The notes beneath the pieces are model-generated. The model worked only from the letters and a program-made list of their open reading frames with translations. It ran no database searches and was not told where the DNA came from. Source: Amycolatopsis sp. NBC_00345 (GTDB taxonomy: Bacteria; Actinomycetota; Actinomycetes; Mycobacteriales; Pseudonocardiaceae). Taken from it: 64,000 nt of DNA. This document shows, in pieces, positions 8,316 to 17,608 of this stretch; position 1 is the first letter of the stretch, and every line of letters starts with the position of its first letter. The stretch covers positions 9,238,001 to 9,302,000 of the forward strand of contig NZ_CP107995.1 in the NCBI RefSeq assembly GCF_036116635.1, written 5' to 3'. Both the position numbers and the translations under genes were made by a program.

Positions 8316-9500
8316 ATGGACAAACGTACCGGTCTTCCCGTCGTGGGGATGGTGGGCGGCGGACAGCTCGCCCGGATGACGCACCAGGCGGCGATCTCGC
8401 TCGGACAGTCGCTGCGGGTGCTCGCGGTGAGCGAGGGCGATTCCGCCGCATTGGTGGCCAGTGACGTGGTGCTCGGGCATCACACGGACCTCGACGCGCT
8501 GCGCTCCTTCGCCGCCGGGGTCGACGTGCTCACCTTCGATCACGAGCACGTTCCGGGCGAGCACCTGCTGACGCTCGCCATGGAGGGCTTTGTCATCCGG
8601 CCCGCGCCGTCGGCGCTCGGGTTCGCGCAGAACAAGCTCGTCATGCGCGAGATGATGGCGGGCCTCGGTGTGCCCGGCCCGGCGTTCGCCGAAGTGTCCA
8701 CTGTGGACGACGTGGTGAAGTTCGGCGACGAGCACGGCTGGCCGGTTGTCCTCAAGGCCTCGAGCGGCGGGTACGACGGCCGCGGCGTCTGGATGCTCGA
8801 CACCGCCCGGCAGGCGCGCGAGACCGTGCCCGAGCTGCTCGACGCGGGCACCGCGCTCCTGGTCGAGGAGAAAGTGGCCATGAAACGCGAGCTGGCCGCG
8901 CTGGTCGCGCGCTCGCCGTTCGGGCAGGGCGCGGCGTACCCCGTGGTCGAGACCGTGCAGACCGGCGGCATCAACACCGAGGTGCTCGCACCGGCGCCGG
9001 GGCTGAGCGAGTCGCGGGTGCACGAGGCGCAGGACCTCGCGCTGCGGATCGCGGCGACGCTCGACGTCACCGGGCTGCTGGCCGTCGAGCTGTTCGAGAC
9101 CGACACCGGCCTGCTGGTCAACGAGCTCGCCATGCGCCCGCACAACTCGGGGCACTGGACGATGGACGGCTCCCGCACGTCGCAGTTCGAGCAGCACCTG
9201 CGCGGCGTGCTCGACTACCCGCTGGGCCGCACGGACCTGATCGAGCCCGCGTGCGTGATGGCGAACGTGCTCGGCGCCGAGGTCACCCCCGGGATGAGCA
9301 CCGACGAGCGCGTCCACCACCTCTTCGCGCGTTACCCCGAGGTGAAGATCCACCTCTACGGCAAGGAGGACCGGCCCGGCCGCAAGCTCGGGCACGTCAA
9401 CTTCGCCGGGGAACGCATGGAGGACCTGCGCAACCGCGCGCTGCTGTCCGCGCACTGGCTGTCCCACGCCGTCTGGCTCGACGGCTACGAGATCCACTGA
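8316..9500 (+). CDS. purK: PurK, N5-carboxyaminoimidazole ribonucleotide synthase
   Basis: A 394-residue ATP-grasp enzyme of purine biosynthesis. It converts aminoimidazole ribonucleotide, ATP and bicarbonate to N5-CAIR, the substrate of PurE encoded just downstream. The N-terminal GMVGGGQLARM is the family signature. The ATP-grasp core shows VVLKASSGGYDGRGVW and LVNELAMRPHNSGHWT, the metal-binding loop. ATG 8316 was chosen because the N-terminal motif starts a few residues later and the longer in-frame extension is uncharacteristic. TAACCT at 8300-8305 could be a -10 giving a leader of only a few bases. Eleven bases separate its stop from purE. Confidence 0.96.
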   Translation: MDKRTGLPVVGMVGGGQLARMTHQAAISLGQSLRVLAVSEGDSAALVASDVVLGHHTDLDALRSFAAGVDVLTFDHEHVPGEHLLTLAMEGFVIRPAPSALGFAQNKLVMREMMAGLGVPGPAFAEVSTVDDVVKFGDEHGWPVVLKASSGGYDGRGVWMLDTARQARETVPELLDAGTALLVEEKVAMKRELAALVARSPFGQGAAYPVVETVQTGGINTEVLAPAPGLSESRVHEAQDLALRIAATLDVTGLLAVELFETDTGLLVNELAMRPHNSGHWTMDGSRTSQFEQHLRGVLDYPLGRTDLIEPACVMANVLGAEVTPGMSTDERVHHLFARYPEVKIHLYGKEDRPGRKLGHVNFAGERMEDLRNRALLSAHWLSHAVWLDGYEIH

Positions 9501-9511
9501 AAGGGAGCACT

Positions 9512-10009
9512 ATGGCGCCGCAAGTGGGCGTGATCATGGGCAGCGACTCGGACTGGCCGGTGCTCGAGGCCGCCGGGCAGGCGCTCGCCGAGTTCGGCGT
9601 GGAGTACGAGGTCGGCGTCTACTCGGCGCACCGGACCCCGCAGCGCATGCTGGACTACGCCACGTCCGCGGCCTCGCGCGGCCTGCGCGTGATCATCGCG
9701 GGCGCGGGCGGCGCCGCGCACCTGCCGGGCATGGTCGCCTCGGGCACCGTGCTGCCGGTGATCGGCGTCCCGGTGCCGCTGAAGTACCTCGACGGCCTCG
9801 ACTCGCTCCTGTCGATCGTCCAGATGCCGGCCGGCATCCCGGTGGCCACGGTGTCCGTCGGGGGCGCGCGCAACGCCGGCCTCCTCGCGGTCCGCATCCT
9901 GGCCGCCGCGGACCCCGGCCTGCAGGCCCGCATCACCCAGTTCCAGGCCGACCTGGAGCAACTGGTCCTCGACAAGGACGCCGCCCTCCGCGAGAAGGCC
10001 GGCAAGTAG
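9512..10009 (+). CDS. purE: PurE, N5-CAIR mutase
   Basis: A 165-residue class I PurE. It moves the carboxyl group of N5-CAIR to carbon 4 of the imidazole ring to give CAIR. The signature GVIMGSDSDWPVLEAA holds the catalytic-site serine and aspartate. The YSAHRTPQRM segment contains the conserved active-site histidine, and IAGAGGAAHLPGMVA follows. AAGGGAGC lies seven bases before ATG 9512. Same operon as purK, in the standard order. Confidence 0.97.
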   Translation: MAPQVGVIMGSDSDWPVLEAAGQALAEFGVEYEVGVYSAHRTPQRMLDYATSAASRGLRVIIAGAGGAAHLPGMVASGTVLPVIGVPVPLKYLDGLDSLLSIVQMPAGIPVATVSVGGARNAGLLAVRILAAADPGLQARITQFQADLEQLVLDKDAALREKAGK

Positions 10010-10036
10010 CGCACTGGGAAGCCGGGGCGGGCGAGG

Positions 10037-11740
10037 TCAGCTGAACTCGGGGAGCTGTTTCCGCAGTTCCCGTTTCAGCACCTTCCCCGCCGCGGACACC
10101 GGGATGTCGTCCACGAAGTGCAGCTCGCGCAAGCGCTTGTAGGGCAACACTTTCTCGTTCACCATCGCGATGAGCTGGTCGGCGTCGGGGGTCTCGGAGG
10201 GTTTGCGGACGACGAAGGCGACGGGGAGCTCGCCGACGTCGGCGCGGGGGCGGCCGACCACGGCGGCCGTGCGGACGCCCGGCAGGGTGATCAGCAGCTC
10301 TTCCAGCTCGCGCGGGAAAACGTTGTACCCCTTGTACAGCAGCATGTCCTTCTTGCGATCCACAATGGACAGGTAGCCGTCCTCGTCGATCACGCCGATG
10401 TCGCCGGTGTGCAGCCAGCCGTCGACCAGCGCGGCGGCGTTGTCCTCCGGGCGGTTGCGGTAGCCGCGCATCATCTGCGGGCCGCGCAGGCAGACCTCGC
10501 CCTCCTGTCCGGACGGCAGTGGCTCTTCGCTGTCCGGGCCGACGACCTTCAGCTCGGTGTCGAAGACCGGCCGCCCGACCGAGCCCACCTTGCGCAGGCC
10601 CGAGCGGTACGACGGGGAGACGACCGCGCCCATCGTCATCTCCGTCAGGCCGTAGCCCTCGGCGATGATGATCCCGGGGAAGCGTTTTTGCAGCGCGCGG
10701 ATCATCTCGTGGTTCATCGGCGCCGCGCCGGAGCCGATGCCGCGCACGGACGACAGGTCGGCGGTGTGGAACGACGGCGTCGCCAGCAGCGCGGCGAACA
10801 GCGCGGGCGCGCCCCCGAGGGACGTGACGCGCAGGCGCTCGGCGTCGGCGACGTAGGCCACCGGATTGAAGCGCGAGTGCAGCACGATCGTCGTGCCGCC
10901 GAGCAGGGCGGAGTTCAGCCCGGCGATCACGCCCATCGCGTGGAACCACGGCGTCAGATTGATCGAGATGCCCGTGCCGAGCCGTGACGAGAACTCGTCC
11001 TCGTCGGCGATCTGGTCGAGGACGACGTCACCGTTCGCATCGAGGGCCGGTACCGAGCCACTGTTCCAGCAGGCGCTCTGGAGGCTGTTGACCACGATGT
11101 TGCGGTGCGTGAGCTGCACGCCCTTCGACCGGCCGGTGGTGCCGCCGGTGTACGCGAGGTGCGCCAGGTCCTCGTCGACGTCGATGGTCACGTCCGGCCT
11201 GGTGTCCGGCTGACCGGCCAGGAAAGCCTGGAACTCGACGGTGTCCGATTCAAGACCGTTCGACTCAAGACCGTTCGATTCAGGCCCACCCTCGGGTGCC
11301 ACGACGATCGTCAGCCGCGACGGGATCCGGTCGGCGACGGCGGCGAGCGTCCCCGCCACCGGCCCGAACGTGACCACCGCGGCCGCCTCGCAGTCGGTGA
11401 GCTGGAACGCCAGGTCGTCGGGCGGGAGCAGCGGGTTCGTGGGGCTGAAGGTGGCCCCGGCCAGCAGGATGCCGTAGTAGGCGACGGGGTAGGCCAGGCA
11501 GTTCGGCAGGTGGATGGCGACCACATCGCCGTGGCCGATGCCGCGGGCGTGCAACGCGTTGGCGAAGCGGCACGCGGCTGAGTAGGTCTCGGCGAAGGAG
11601 AGGCTCTCGTCGCCCATCACGAAGGCCGGACGGTCGCCGTAGCGGGTGGCGGCGCCGGCGAGTATCGAACCCGTCGGCACATCGGGGTAATCGAGCGAAC
11701 GGGGCAATCCGGGCGGCGGCGTCGACGCGGTGATGGCCAT
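10037..11740 (-). CDS. AMP-forming acyl-CoA synthetase (FadD-type)
   Basis: A 567-residue ANL-superfamily enzyme that activates a carboxylic acid, probably a fatty or aromatic acid, through an acyl-AMP to an acyl-CoA. The phosphate-binding loop YTGGTTGRSKGVQLTH, the EGYGLTE motif, the hinge region with HTGDIG and DRKKDMLLYKGYNVFP, and the C-terminal PVSAAGKVLKREL lysine motif are all present. The start is ATG 11740 (GTG 11743 is the alternative). TAAGGT sits six bases upstream, so the mRNA may be leaderless. A 15-bp repeat inserts NGLES units in a surface loop. It is divergent from the acyl-CoA dehydrogenase, a sensible partner in fatty-acid oxidation. Confidence 0.92.
   Translation of the reverse strand: MAITASTPPPGLPRSLDYPDVPTGSILAGAATRYGDRPAFVMGDESLSFAETYSAACRFANALHARGIGHGDVVAIHLPNCLAYPVAYYGILLAGATFSPTNPLLPPDDLAFQLTDCEAAAVVTFGPVAGTLAAVADRIPSRLTIVVAPEGGPESNGLESNGLESDTVEFQAFLAGQPDTRPDVTIDVDEDLAHLAYTGGTTGRSKGVQLTHRNIVVNSLQSACWNSGSVPALDANGDVVLDQIADEDEFSSRLGTGISINLTPWFHAMGVIAGLNSALLGGTTIVLHSRFNPVAYVADAERLRVTSLGGAPALFAALLATPSFHTADLSSVRGIGSGAAPMNHEMIRALQKRFPGIIIAEGYGLTEMTMGAVVSPSYRSGLRKVGSVGRPVFDTELKVVGPDSEEPLPSGQEGEVCLRGPQMMRGYRNRPEDNAAALVDGWLHTGDIGVIDEDGYLSIVDRKKDMLLYKGYNVFPRELEELLITLPGVRTAAVVGRPRADVGELPVAFVVRKPSETPDADQLIAMVNEKVLPYKRLRELHFVDDIPVSAAGKVLKRELRKQLPEFS
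11247..11286 (-). repeat. 15-bp in-frame tandem repeat in acyl-CoA synthetase gene
   Basis: GAYTCAAGACCGTTC occurs twice in tandem (11247-11261 and 11262-11276), followed by a partial third unit. It encodes ESNGL units on the minus strand. The rest of the enzyme shows no repeats. Confidence 0.85.
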
Positions 11741-11844
11741 CACCCGACCTTACGAATTCTGCGGCCAAAGACACAAGGACGAACCCGGCTCCCGACGTGA
11801 ACGAGCGCTAACATCGACGGAACTCTCCCAACGCTGCAGAAGAG

Positions 11845-13011
11845 GTGACGGAAGTGGCCGATGGCCTGTACCAGCTTGCCGAGGAGCACGAGGAGCTGCG
11901 GGCGGCTGTCCGGGCTCTGGCCGAGAAGGAGATCGCGCCGTACGCCGCGGAGGTCGACGAGCAGGAGCGCTACCCGGTCGAGGCGTACAACGCGCTGGTG
12001 AAGTCCGGCTTCAACGCCGTGCACATCGGCGAGGCCTACGACGGTCAGGGCGCGGACGCCGTGGGCGCGTGCATCGTGATCGAGGAGGTCGCGCGCGTGG
12101 ACGCGTCGGCTTCGCTGATCCCGGCGGTGAACAAGCTGGGCACGCAGCCGATCATCCTGTCGGCGTCGGAGGACCTGAAGAAGCTGGTGCTGCCCGCGAT
12201 CGCGTCGGGCGAGGCTTCGGCTTCGTACGCGCTGTCCGAGCGCGAGGCCGGGTCGGACACCGCGGCGATGCGGACCCGTGCGCGGCTGGACGGCGACCAC
12301 TGGGTGCTCAACGGCACGAAGTGCTGGATCACCAACGCCGGCGAGTCGTCCTGGTACACGGTGATGGCGGTGACGGACCCGGAGGCGGAGAAGAAGGCCA
12401 ACGGGATCTCGGCGTTCGCGGTGCACAAGGACGACCCGGGCTTCTCGGTGGGGCCGAAGGAGCGCAAGCTCGGCATCAAGGGCTCCCCGACGCGCGAGAT
12501 CTACTTCGAGAACTGCACCATCCCCGCGGACCGCATCATCGGCGAGCCGGGCACGGGCCTGAAGACCGCGCTGCGGACGCTGGACCACACCCGTCCCACG
12601 ATCGGCGCGCAGGCGCTCGGCATCGCGCAGGGCGCGCTGGACGCGGCGGTGGCGTACGTGAAGGACCGCCGCCAGTTCGGCAAGACGATCGCGGAGTTCC
12701 AGGGCGTGCAGTTCATGCTCGCGGAAATGGGCACGAAGATCGAGGCCGCCCGCCACCTCGTCTACGCCTCCGCAGCGGCCACCGAACGCGGCGACAAGCG
12801 CGCGGGCTTCATGGCCTCCGCAGCGAAGACCTTCGCGTCCGACACAGCCATGGAGGTCACCACCGACGCCGTCCAACTCTTCGGCGGCGCCGGCTACACC
12901 CGCGACTTCCCAGTCGAGCGCATGATGCGCGACGCGAAGATCACGCAGATTTACGAAGGCACGAACCAGATCCAGAAGGTCGTCATGGCCCGGGCCCTGC
13001 TCAAGGGCTGA
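11845..13011 (+). CDS. Acyl-CoA dehydrogenase
   Basis: A 388-residue FAD enzyme that introduces the alpha-beta double bond in acyl-CoA. SYALSEREAGSDTAAMRT and WCWITNAGES-type FAD/substrate loops are present. The C-terminal AVQLFGGAGYTRDFPVERMMRDAKI and IYEGTNQIQ carry the usual active-site base region of short-chain dehydrogenases. The position next to purK-purE matches fadE25 in M. tuberculosis. GTG 11845 gives the long form; GTG 11854, with GAGGT eight bases before it, is an equally good start three residues later. Confidence 0.94.
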   Translation: MTEVADGLYQLAEEHEELRAAVRALAEKEIAPYAAEVDEQERYPVEAYNALVKSGFNAVHIGEAYDGQGADAVGACIVIEEVARVDASASLIPAVNKLGTQPIILSASEDLKKLVLPAIASGEASASYALSEREAGSDTAAMRTRARLDGDHWVLNGTKCWITNAGESSWYTVMAVTDPEAEKKANGISAFAVHKDDPGFSVGPKERKLGIKGSPTREIYFENCTIPADRIIGEPGTGLKTALRTLDHTRPTIGAQALGIAQGALDAAVAYVKDRRQFGKTIAEFQGVQFMLAEMGTKIEAARHLVYASAAATERGDKRAGFMASAAKTFASDTAMEVTTDAVQLFGGAGYTRDFPVERMMRDAKITQIYEGTNQIQKVVMARALLKG

Positions 13012-13025
13012 CCCGCAGCAAGGTA

Positions 13026-13065
13026 AACGATCCCCGCTCGCCAACACCGGCGAGCGGGGATCGTT
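13026..13065. terminator. 17-bp-stem hairpin terminator
   Basis: A perfect inverted repeat, AACGATCCCCGCTCGCC (13026-13042) and its complement (13049-13065), with a six-base loop. It sits between the convergent dehydrogenase and XRE-regulator genes, so it can end both transcripts. Confidence 0.88.
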
Positions 13066-13080
13066 GCGGTAACAGGAAAC

Positions 13081-13932
13081 CTAACTGTCCGAAGTAGCCG
13101 GTTCCGCCCAGCTGGCCAGCAGCCGCACGCGTTCCGCCGAAGGGGAGCCCGGTTCCACGGTCCAGATGCCGAGGGTTTGTTCCGGGTCGTCGGCGGGGGC
13201 GAAAGCCTCGTAGCCCAGCACGAGTTCGCCGACGAGCGGGTGGTGGAAGTGCTTGACGCCGTGGGTGCGTTCGAAGACGTCGTGGTCGGCCCACCAGCGG
13301 CGGAAGTCCTGGTCTCGCACGGAGAGTTCGCCGACGAGTTCCGCCAGGGCCGGGTCGTGCGGGTTGCGGCCGGCGTAGAGGTGCAGGGACGCGACGATGC
13401 CGCGCGCGGCGCCTTCCCAGTCCGCGTACACCGAGCGGATGGCGTCGTCCAGGAAGATCAGGCGGGCCATGTTGCGGGAGCGAGGCGGCAGGGCGTCGAA
13501 GTCCAGGTAGAGGGCGCGGGCCAGGCGGTTGGCGGCCAGCACGTCCAGACGGCGGCCGAGGACCAGCGCCGGCACGTCCGTGAGGCTCTCCAGGACCAGC
13601 CGCAGGCCGGGGCGCACGCGCTGCGGCGGCAGGGCGCGCGGGCGGCCGCGGCGGGGCTTCGCGAGGGTGAACAGGTGTGAGCGCTCCAGGTCGTTCAGCC
13701 GCAGCGCCCGCGCGACGGCGTCCAGCACCGATTCCGAGACGTTCAGGTTGCGGCCGCGCTCCAGCCGTACGTAGTAGTCGACGCTGACGCCCGCGAGCTG
13801 GGCGACCTCCTCACGCCGCAGACCCGGGACGCGCCGCGCGCCGAGGTACGGCGGCAGGCCCGCCTCCTCGGGGGTGACCTTCGCCCGGCGTGAGCGCAGG
13901 AACTCCCGCAGGTCCGCGTTCGGCTCGCTCAT
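13081..13932 (-). CDS. XRE-family regulator with MmyB-like ligand-binding domain
   Basis: 283 residues. The N-terminal helix-turn-helix (residues ~10-75) contains GLRREEVAQLAGVSVDYY, the hallmark of the large actinobacterial XRE/MmyB family. Residues ~105-275 form the PAS-like MmyB domain (LDVLAANRLARALY and the WDxH-type region WWADHDVFERTHG). These regulators commonly control a divergent oxidoreductase gene, as here. The start is ATG 13932 with TACGCT six bases upstream, the pattern of a leaderless promoter. Confidence 0.92.
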   Translation of the reverse strand: MSEPNADLREFLRSRRAKVTPEEAGLPPYLGARRVPGLRREEVAQLAGVSVDYYVRLERGRNLNVSESVLDAVARALRLNDLERSHLFTLAKPRRGRPRALPPQRVRPGLRLVLESLTDVPALVLGRRLDVLAANRLARALYLDFDALPPRSRNMARLIFLDDAIRSVYADWEGAARGIVASLHLYAGRNPHDPALAELVGELSVRDQDFRRWWADHDVFERTHGVKHFHHPLVGELVLGYEAFAPADDPEQTLGIWTVEPGSPSAERVRLLASWAEPATSDS

Positions 13933-14066
13933 GAGTCCAGCGTAGAGCGGTTTCGGGCCCGGTCGTAACCACGAAAGGGGGTCTGCTGGACCCCCGGTAC
14001 GAGCGGCTCTCCCATCCCGCCGCCCACCGGTGCTTGGCTGGGTCCAGCGACCAGGAAAGGACAGCG

Positions 14067-15083
14067 ATGCAACGCAGGATTCTCGGCGGCACGGGCATTT
14101 CGGTCAGTGAGTACGCGCTCGGCACCATGATGTTCGGCGCCATGGGCAACACCAGCCACGACGAGTCGGTCCGCATGATCCACACGGCGCTCGACGGCGG
14201 CATCAACTTCGTCGACACCGCCGACGTCTACTCGGGCGGCGAGTCGGAGGTGATTGTCGGCAAAGCGCTCAAGGGACGCCGTGACGACGTTGTGCTCGCC
14301 ACGAAGTTCGCGCTCCCCATGAGCGAGGACGCCAACCACGGCGGCGGCTCGCCCCGCTGGGTCAAGCGCGCGGCGGAGGACAGCCTGCGCCGCCTCGACA
14401 CCGACTACATCGACCTCTACCAGATGCACCGCCCGGACCACGACACCCCGATCGACGAGACCCTCGGCGCGCTGTCGGACCTTGTGCGCGAGGGCAAGGT
14501 GCGCGCGATCGGCAGCTCGTTCTTCTCGCCGGAGGAGACCGTCGAGGCGCAGTGGACGGCCGAGCGCCGCGGCCACCACCGCTTCCGCACCGAGCAGCCG
14601 CCGTACTCGATCCTGACCCGCGGCATCGAGAACCGCGTGCTGCCGACGGCCCAGCGCTACGGCCTGGGCGTGCTGACGTTCGGCCCGCTCAATTCCGGCT
14701 GGCTCTCCGGCCGCGCGGACCCGACCGCCGGGCACCGAAACGCGGGAATCGGCGCTCAGATGTTCGACCTGTCGCGGCCGGGCGTCCAGGCGAAGGCCGA
14801 AGCGGTCGAGAAACTGACCAAGGTGGCCGCCGACGCGGGCATGCCGCTTTCGCACCTGGCCATCGCGTTCGTGCGCGCGCACCCGGCGGTGACGTCGGTG
14901 CTGATCGGCCCGCGCCGCCCCGAGCACCTCGCCGACCTGCTGGCCGGCGCCGACATCGAGCTGGACGGCGACGTGCTGGACCGGATCGACGAGATCGTCC
15001 CGCCCGGTGTCGACGTCCACTCGGGTGACTTCTACATCAGCCCGGTCCCGGCGATCCTGGACAAGCGCCTGCGCCGCCGTTAA
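14067..15083 (+). CDS. Aldo/keto reductase
   Basis: A 338-residue NAD(P)H-dependent (beta/alpha)8 oxidoreductase. GGINFVDTADVYSGGESE contains the catalytic Asp and Tyr, VVLATKFAL the Lys, and LYQMHRPD the His. AGGAAAGG lies eight bases before ATG 14067. It is divergent from the MmyB-type regulator and most likely its target. The substrate cannot be deduced. Confidence 0.93.
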   Translation: MQRRILGGTGISVSEYALGTMMFGAMGNTSHDESVRMIHTALDGGINFVDTADVYSGGESEVIVGKALKGRRDDVVLATKFALPMSEDANHGGGSPRWVKRAAEDSLRRLDTDYIDLYQMHRPDHDTPIDETLGALSDLVREGKVRAIGSSFFSPEETVEAQWTAERRGHHRFRTEQPPYSILTRGIENRVLPTAQRYGLGVLTFGPLNSGWLSGRADPTAGHRNAGIGAQMFDLSRPGVQAKAEAVEKLTKVAADAGMPLSHLAIAFVRAHPAVTSVLIGPRRPEHLADLLAGADIELDGDVLDRIDEIVPPGVDVHSGDFYISPVPAILDKRLRRR

Positions 15084-15152
15084 CGCCCCGCTTGCCAAAG
15101 CGTTCGCCGCGTGAGAGAAGGTTTCCTACCTGTCTCTACACGGAGGTATCGG

Positions 15153-15941
15153 ATGGCTACGGTGACCGTGAACGGTGGGCAGCAGGTCCACTTCGTCGAC
15201 TACGGCGGTGACGGTCCGGCGGTCGTGCTGCTGCACAGCTTCCTGATGGACGTGGACATGTGGGAGCCGCAGGTCGAGGCGTTCGGCGCGGACCACCGGC
15301 TGATCGCGATCGACGAACGCGGCCACGGCGGCACGCCCGCCGAAGCGGACTTCGACTACTGGGACGTCGCGCGCGACTCCTTCGGCGTGCTGGACCATCT
15401 CGGCATCGAGCGGGCCGCCGTCGTCGGCACGAGCCAGGGCGGTTTCATCGGGCTGCGGATGGCGTTGCTCGAGCCCGAGCGGGTCACCGCGCTCGCAGTG
15501 CTGGGCACGTCCGCCGAGCCGGAGGCCGAGGGGACCGCCGCGGTCTACCGGCAGCTCATCGGGGCCTGGTCGGAAACCGGGCCGGAGCCGCTGGTCGACG
15601 GAGTGGCCACGTTCTGCCTCGGCGAGTACGACGCGTCCTCGTGGAAGGCGAAGTGGCGTCAGCGCAGTGGTGAGGACTTCCGGCGAATCATGGAGACGCT
15701 CGTCAGCCGGGACAGCGTGCTCGAGCGGGTCGGCGAAATCCAGGCGCCCGTGCTCGTGCTGCACGGCAGCGCCGACAGCGAGTACCCGATGGCGCGGGCC
15801 GAGTCGCTCGTGGCCGCGCTGCCGAACGCCGAACCGCTGGTCACGGTGGTGAACGGCGCGCACTTCCTCAGCCTCTCGCACGCCTCGGACGTCAACCCGC
15901 ACCTGAAGGAGTTCCTCGCGGCGCACGCGGCCGGAAAGTAA
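15153..15941 (+). CDS. Alpha/beta hydrolase
   Basis: 262 residues. The nucleophile elbow is GTSQGG (residues ~91-96), the acid lies in HGSADSEYP and the catalytic His in NGAHFLSLSH. The oxyanion-hole region is LLHSFLMDVDMW. The start is ATG 15153 with GGAGG seven bases upstream. The shape resembles the 3-oxoadipate enol-lactonase/esterase group, but no pathway gene nearby fixes the substrate. Confidence 0.9.
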   Translation: MATVTVNGGQQVHFVDYGGDGPAVVLLHSFLMDVDMWEPQVEAFGADHRLIAIDERGHGGTPAEADFDYWDVARDSFGVLDHLGIERAAVVGTSQGGFIGLRMALLEPERVTALAVLGTSAEPEAEGTAAVYRQLIGAWSETGPEPLVDGVATFCLGEYDASSWKAKWRQRSGEDFRRIMETLVSRDSVLERVGEIQAPVLVLHGSADSEYPMARAESLVAALPNAEPLVTVVNGAHFLSLSHASDVNPHLKEFLAAHAAGK

Positions 15942-16029
15942 CCCACCCGGGTGCGTTTCCCTTCACCTACTCGTGCGTTAAGTGACCAGGTGACACTGGT
16001 CACCATCGGCTCACAGAGAGGTGAAGCGG

Positions 16030-16962
16030 ATGGGCGTGCGCGCGTTCGGGCGTCGAGTGGTGGTTCTGCTGGCCGTGGCCGGGGCGTTCGCGCTCAGTAC
16101 CGGCACCGCGGACGCGGCGGTGAAGGAGCCGACCGGGCCACTACAGCCGAACATCATCGCGGCGGCGGTGTATTCGGTGCTGCAGCCGACCATCGCCCCG
16201 CCGGGCGCGAACGACTGGAACTGCAAGCCCAGTGCCGAGCACCCGAACCCGGTCCTGCTGTCCAACGGCACCACGGCCAACGCCTACGAGAACTGGGCGA
16301 ACCTCTCGCAGAAGCTCGCCGACGCCGGCTACTGCGTGTTCGCCGGCAACTTCGGCGGCGCGCCCGGCAGCTTCCTGCAGACCGTCGGGCCGGTCGCGGA
16401 CACCACGGCGCAGCTCGCCGCCTTCGGGGACAAGGTGCTGGCCGCCACGGGCGCGTCGAAGCTGGACGTCGTGGGCCACTCGCAGGGCGGCATGAACCCG
16501 CGCTACTGGATCAAGTACCTCGGCGGCGCCTCGAAGATCGGCAAGCTGATCGGCCTTTCGCCGTCGAACTACGGCACCAGCCTGTTCGGCCTGCTCTCGG
16601 CCGTCCAGGTGATCCCGCCGGTGCGTGACCTGGTCGGCTTCGCCTGCGCCTCGTGCAACGAGCAGGCCACCGGCTCCGCGTTCCTGACCGACCTGAACGC
16701 CGGCGGCGACACCGTGGCGGGCATCGACTACACCGTGATCCAGACGAAGTACGACGACGTGGTCACCCCTTACACCAACGCTTTCCTCAAGCCCGCCGCG
16801 AACGTCAAGAACCTCGTGCTGCAGGACGTCTGCGCGCAGGACTTCACCGACCACCTCGGCATCACCTACGACCCGATCGCGGAGCGCGAGGTGCTCAACG
16901 CGCTGGACCCGGCGCACGCCAAGGCCCCGCAGTGCGTGTTCGTGCCCCCGGTGATCAGCTGA
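16030..16962 (+). CDS. Secreted class 2-type lipase/esterase
   Basis: About 310 residues with a Sec signal peptide (RRVVVLLAVAGAFALS, cleavage likely after TADA). The nucleophile elbow GHSQGGMNPR, the acid in TKYDDVVTPY and the His in DFTDHLGITYD match the secreted actinomycete EstA/lipase class 2 family, whose members hydrolyse acylglycerols or aryl esters outside the cell. Paired Cys (CASC, DVCAQD) suggest disulfides. ATG 16030 is placed behind GAGAGGTG; GTG 16021 would overlap that site. Its last eight bases overlap the convergent GNAT gene. Confidence 0.9.
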   Translation: MGVRAFGRRVVVLLAVAGAFALSTGTADAAVKEPTGPLQPNIIAAAVYSVLQPTIAPPGANDWNCKPSAEHPNPVLLSNGTTANAYENWANLSQKLADAGYCVFAGNFGGAPGSFLQTVGPVADTTAQLAAFGDKVLAATGASKLDVVGHSQGGMNPRYWIKYLGGASKIGKLIGLSPSNYGTSLFGLLSAVQVIPPVRDLVGFACASCNEQATGSAFLTDLNAGGDTVAGIDYTVIQTKYDDVVTPYTNAFLKPAANVKNLVLQDVCAQDFTDHLGITYDPIAEREVLNALDPAHAKAPQCVFVPPVIS

Positions 16963-17449
16963 GGAACTGGTGCATGACGTGCAGTCCCACGTAACCGTGC
17001 CGCGGGTGGTGGAACGCCTCGGGCACCGTGCCGATCACGGTGAACCCCAATGACTTCCACAGGGTTACCGCGCGGGTGTTGGTCTCGACGACGGAGTTGA
17101 ACTGCATCGCGCGGTAGCCCTCGGCGCGGGCCCACTCCAGCACGTGCTCGCCGAGGGCCCGGCCGACGCCCCGCCCCGCCTGGCCCGGGTCGACCATGAA
17201 GCTCGCGCTCGCGACGTGCGCCCCGGGACCCTCGCGGTTGGGGTTCATCTTCGCCGAGCCGAGCACGGTCCCGGCATCGTCGACGGCGACCACCGTGCGA
17301 CCCGGCGGGGTGAGCAGCCACATCTCCTTCGCGGCCGGTTCGTCCAGGTCGAGAGGCAGGGGGTAGGTCTCGCCGGCGGCGACGATGGTGTGCAGGAACG
17401 GCCAGATGGCGGGCCAGTCGGCCGCGTCGGCGTCACGGATGATCACCAT
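16955..17449 (-). CDS. GNAT N-acetyltransferase
   Basis: A 164-residue acetyl-CoA-dependent acyltransferase. The acetyl-CoA loop region is VDPGQAGRGVGRALGEH, followed by EGYRAMQFNSVVETNTRAVTLW, the usual beta-5/alpha-4 segment. ATG 17449 is followed directly by GTG 17446. GATACT seven bases before the GTG fits a leaderless start at 17446. It overlaps the lipase gene tail to tail by 8 bp. Substrate unknown. Confidence 0.88.
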   Translation of the reverse strand: MVIIRDADAADWPAIWPFLHTIVAAGETYPLPLDLDEPAAKEMWLLTPPGRTVVAVDDAGTVLGSAKMNPNREGPGAHVASASFMVDPGQAGRGVGRALGEHVLEWARAEGYRAMQFNSVVETNTRAVTLWKSLGFTVIGTVPEAFHHPRHGYVGLHVMHQFLS

Positions 17450-17608
17450 CGCGAGTATCGCCGAAGCCAGGCTCGGAGGCCAGGCCGGAGCGGGTGCGGG
17501 GACCAGGGCCGAGCGGGCAGGGGCGGCGGGGTAAAAACGCGAACTTTTTCGGGTCGGGTGGGCGGTTCTGGTTGTGCTTTCCGAGCCGTGGATGTCACAG
17601 TCGACAGC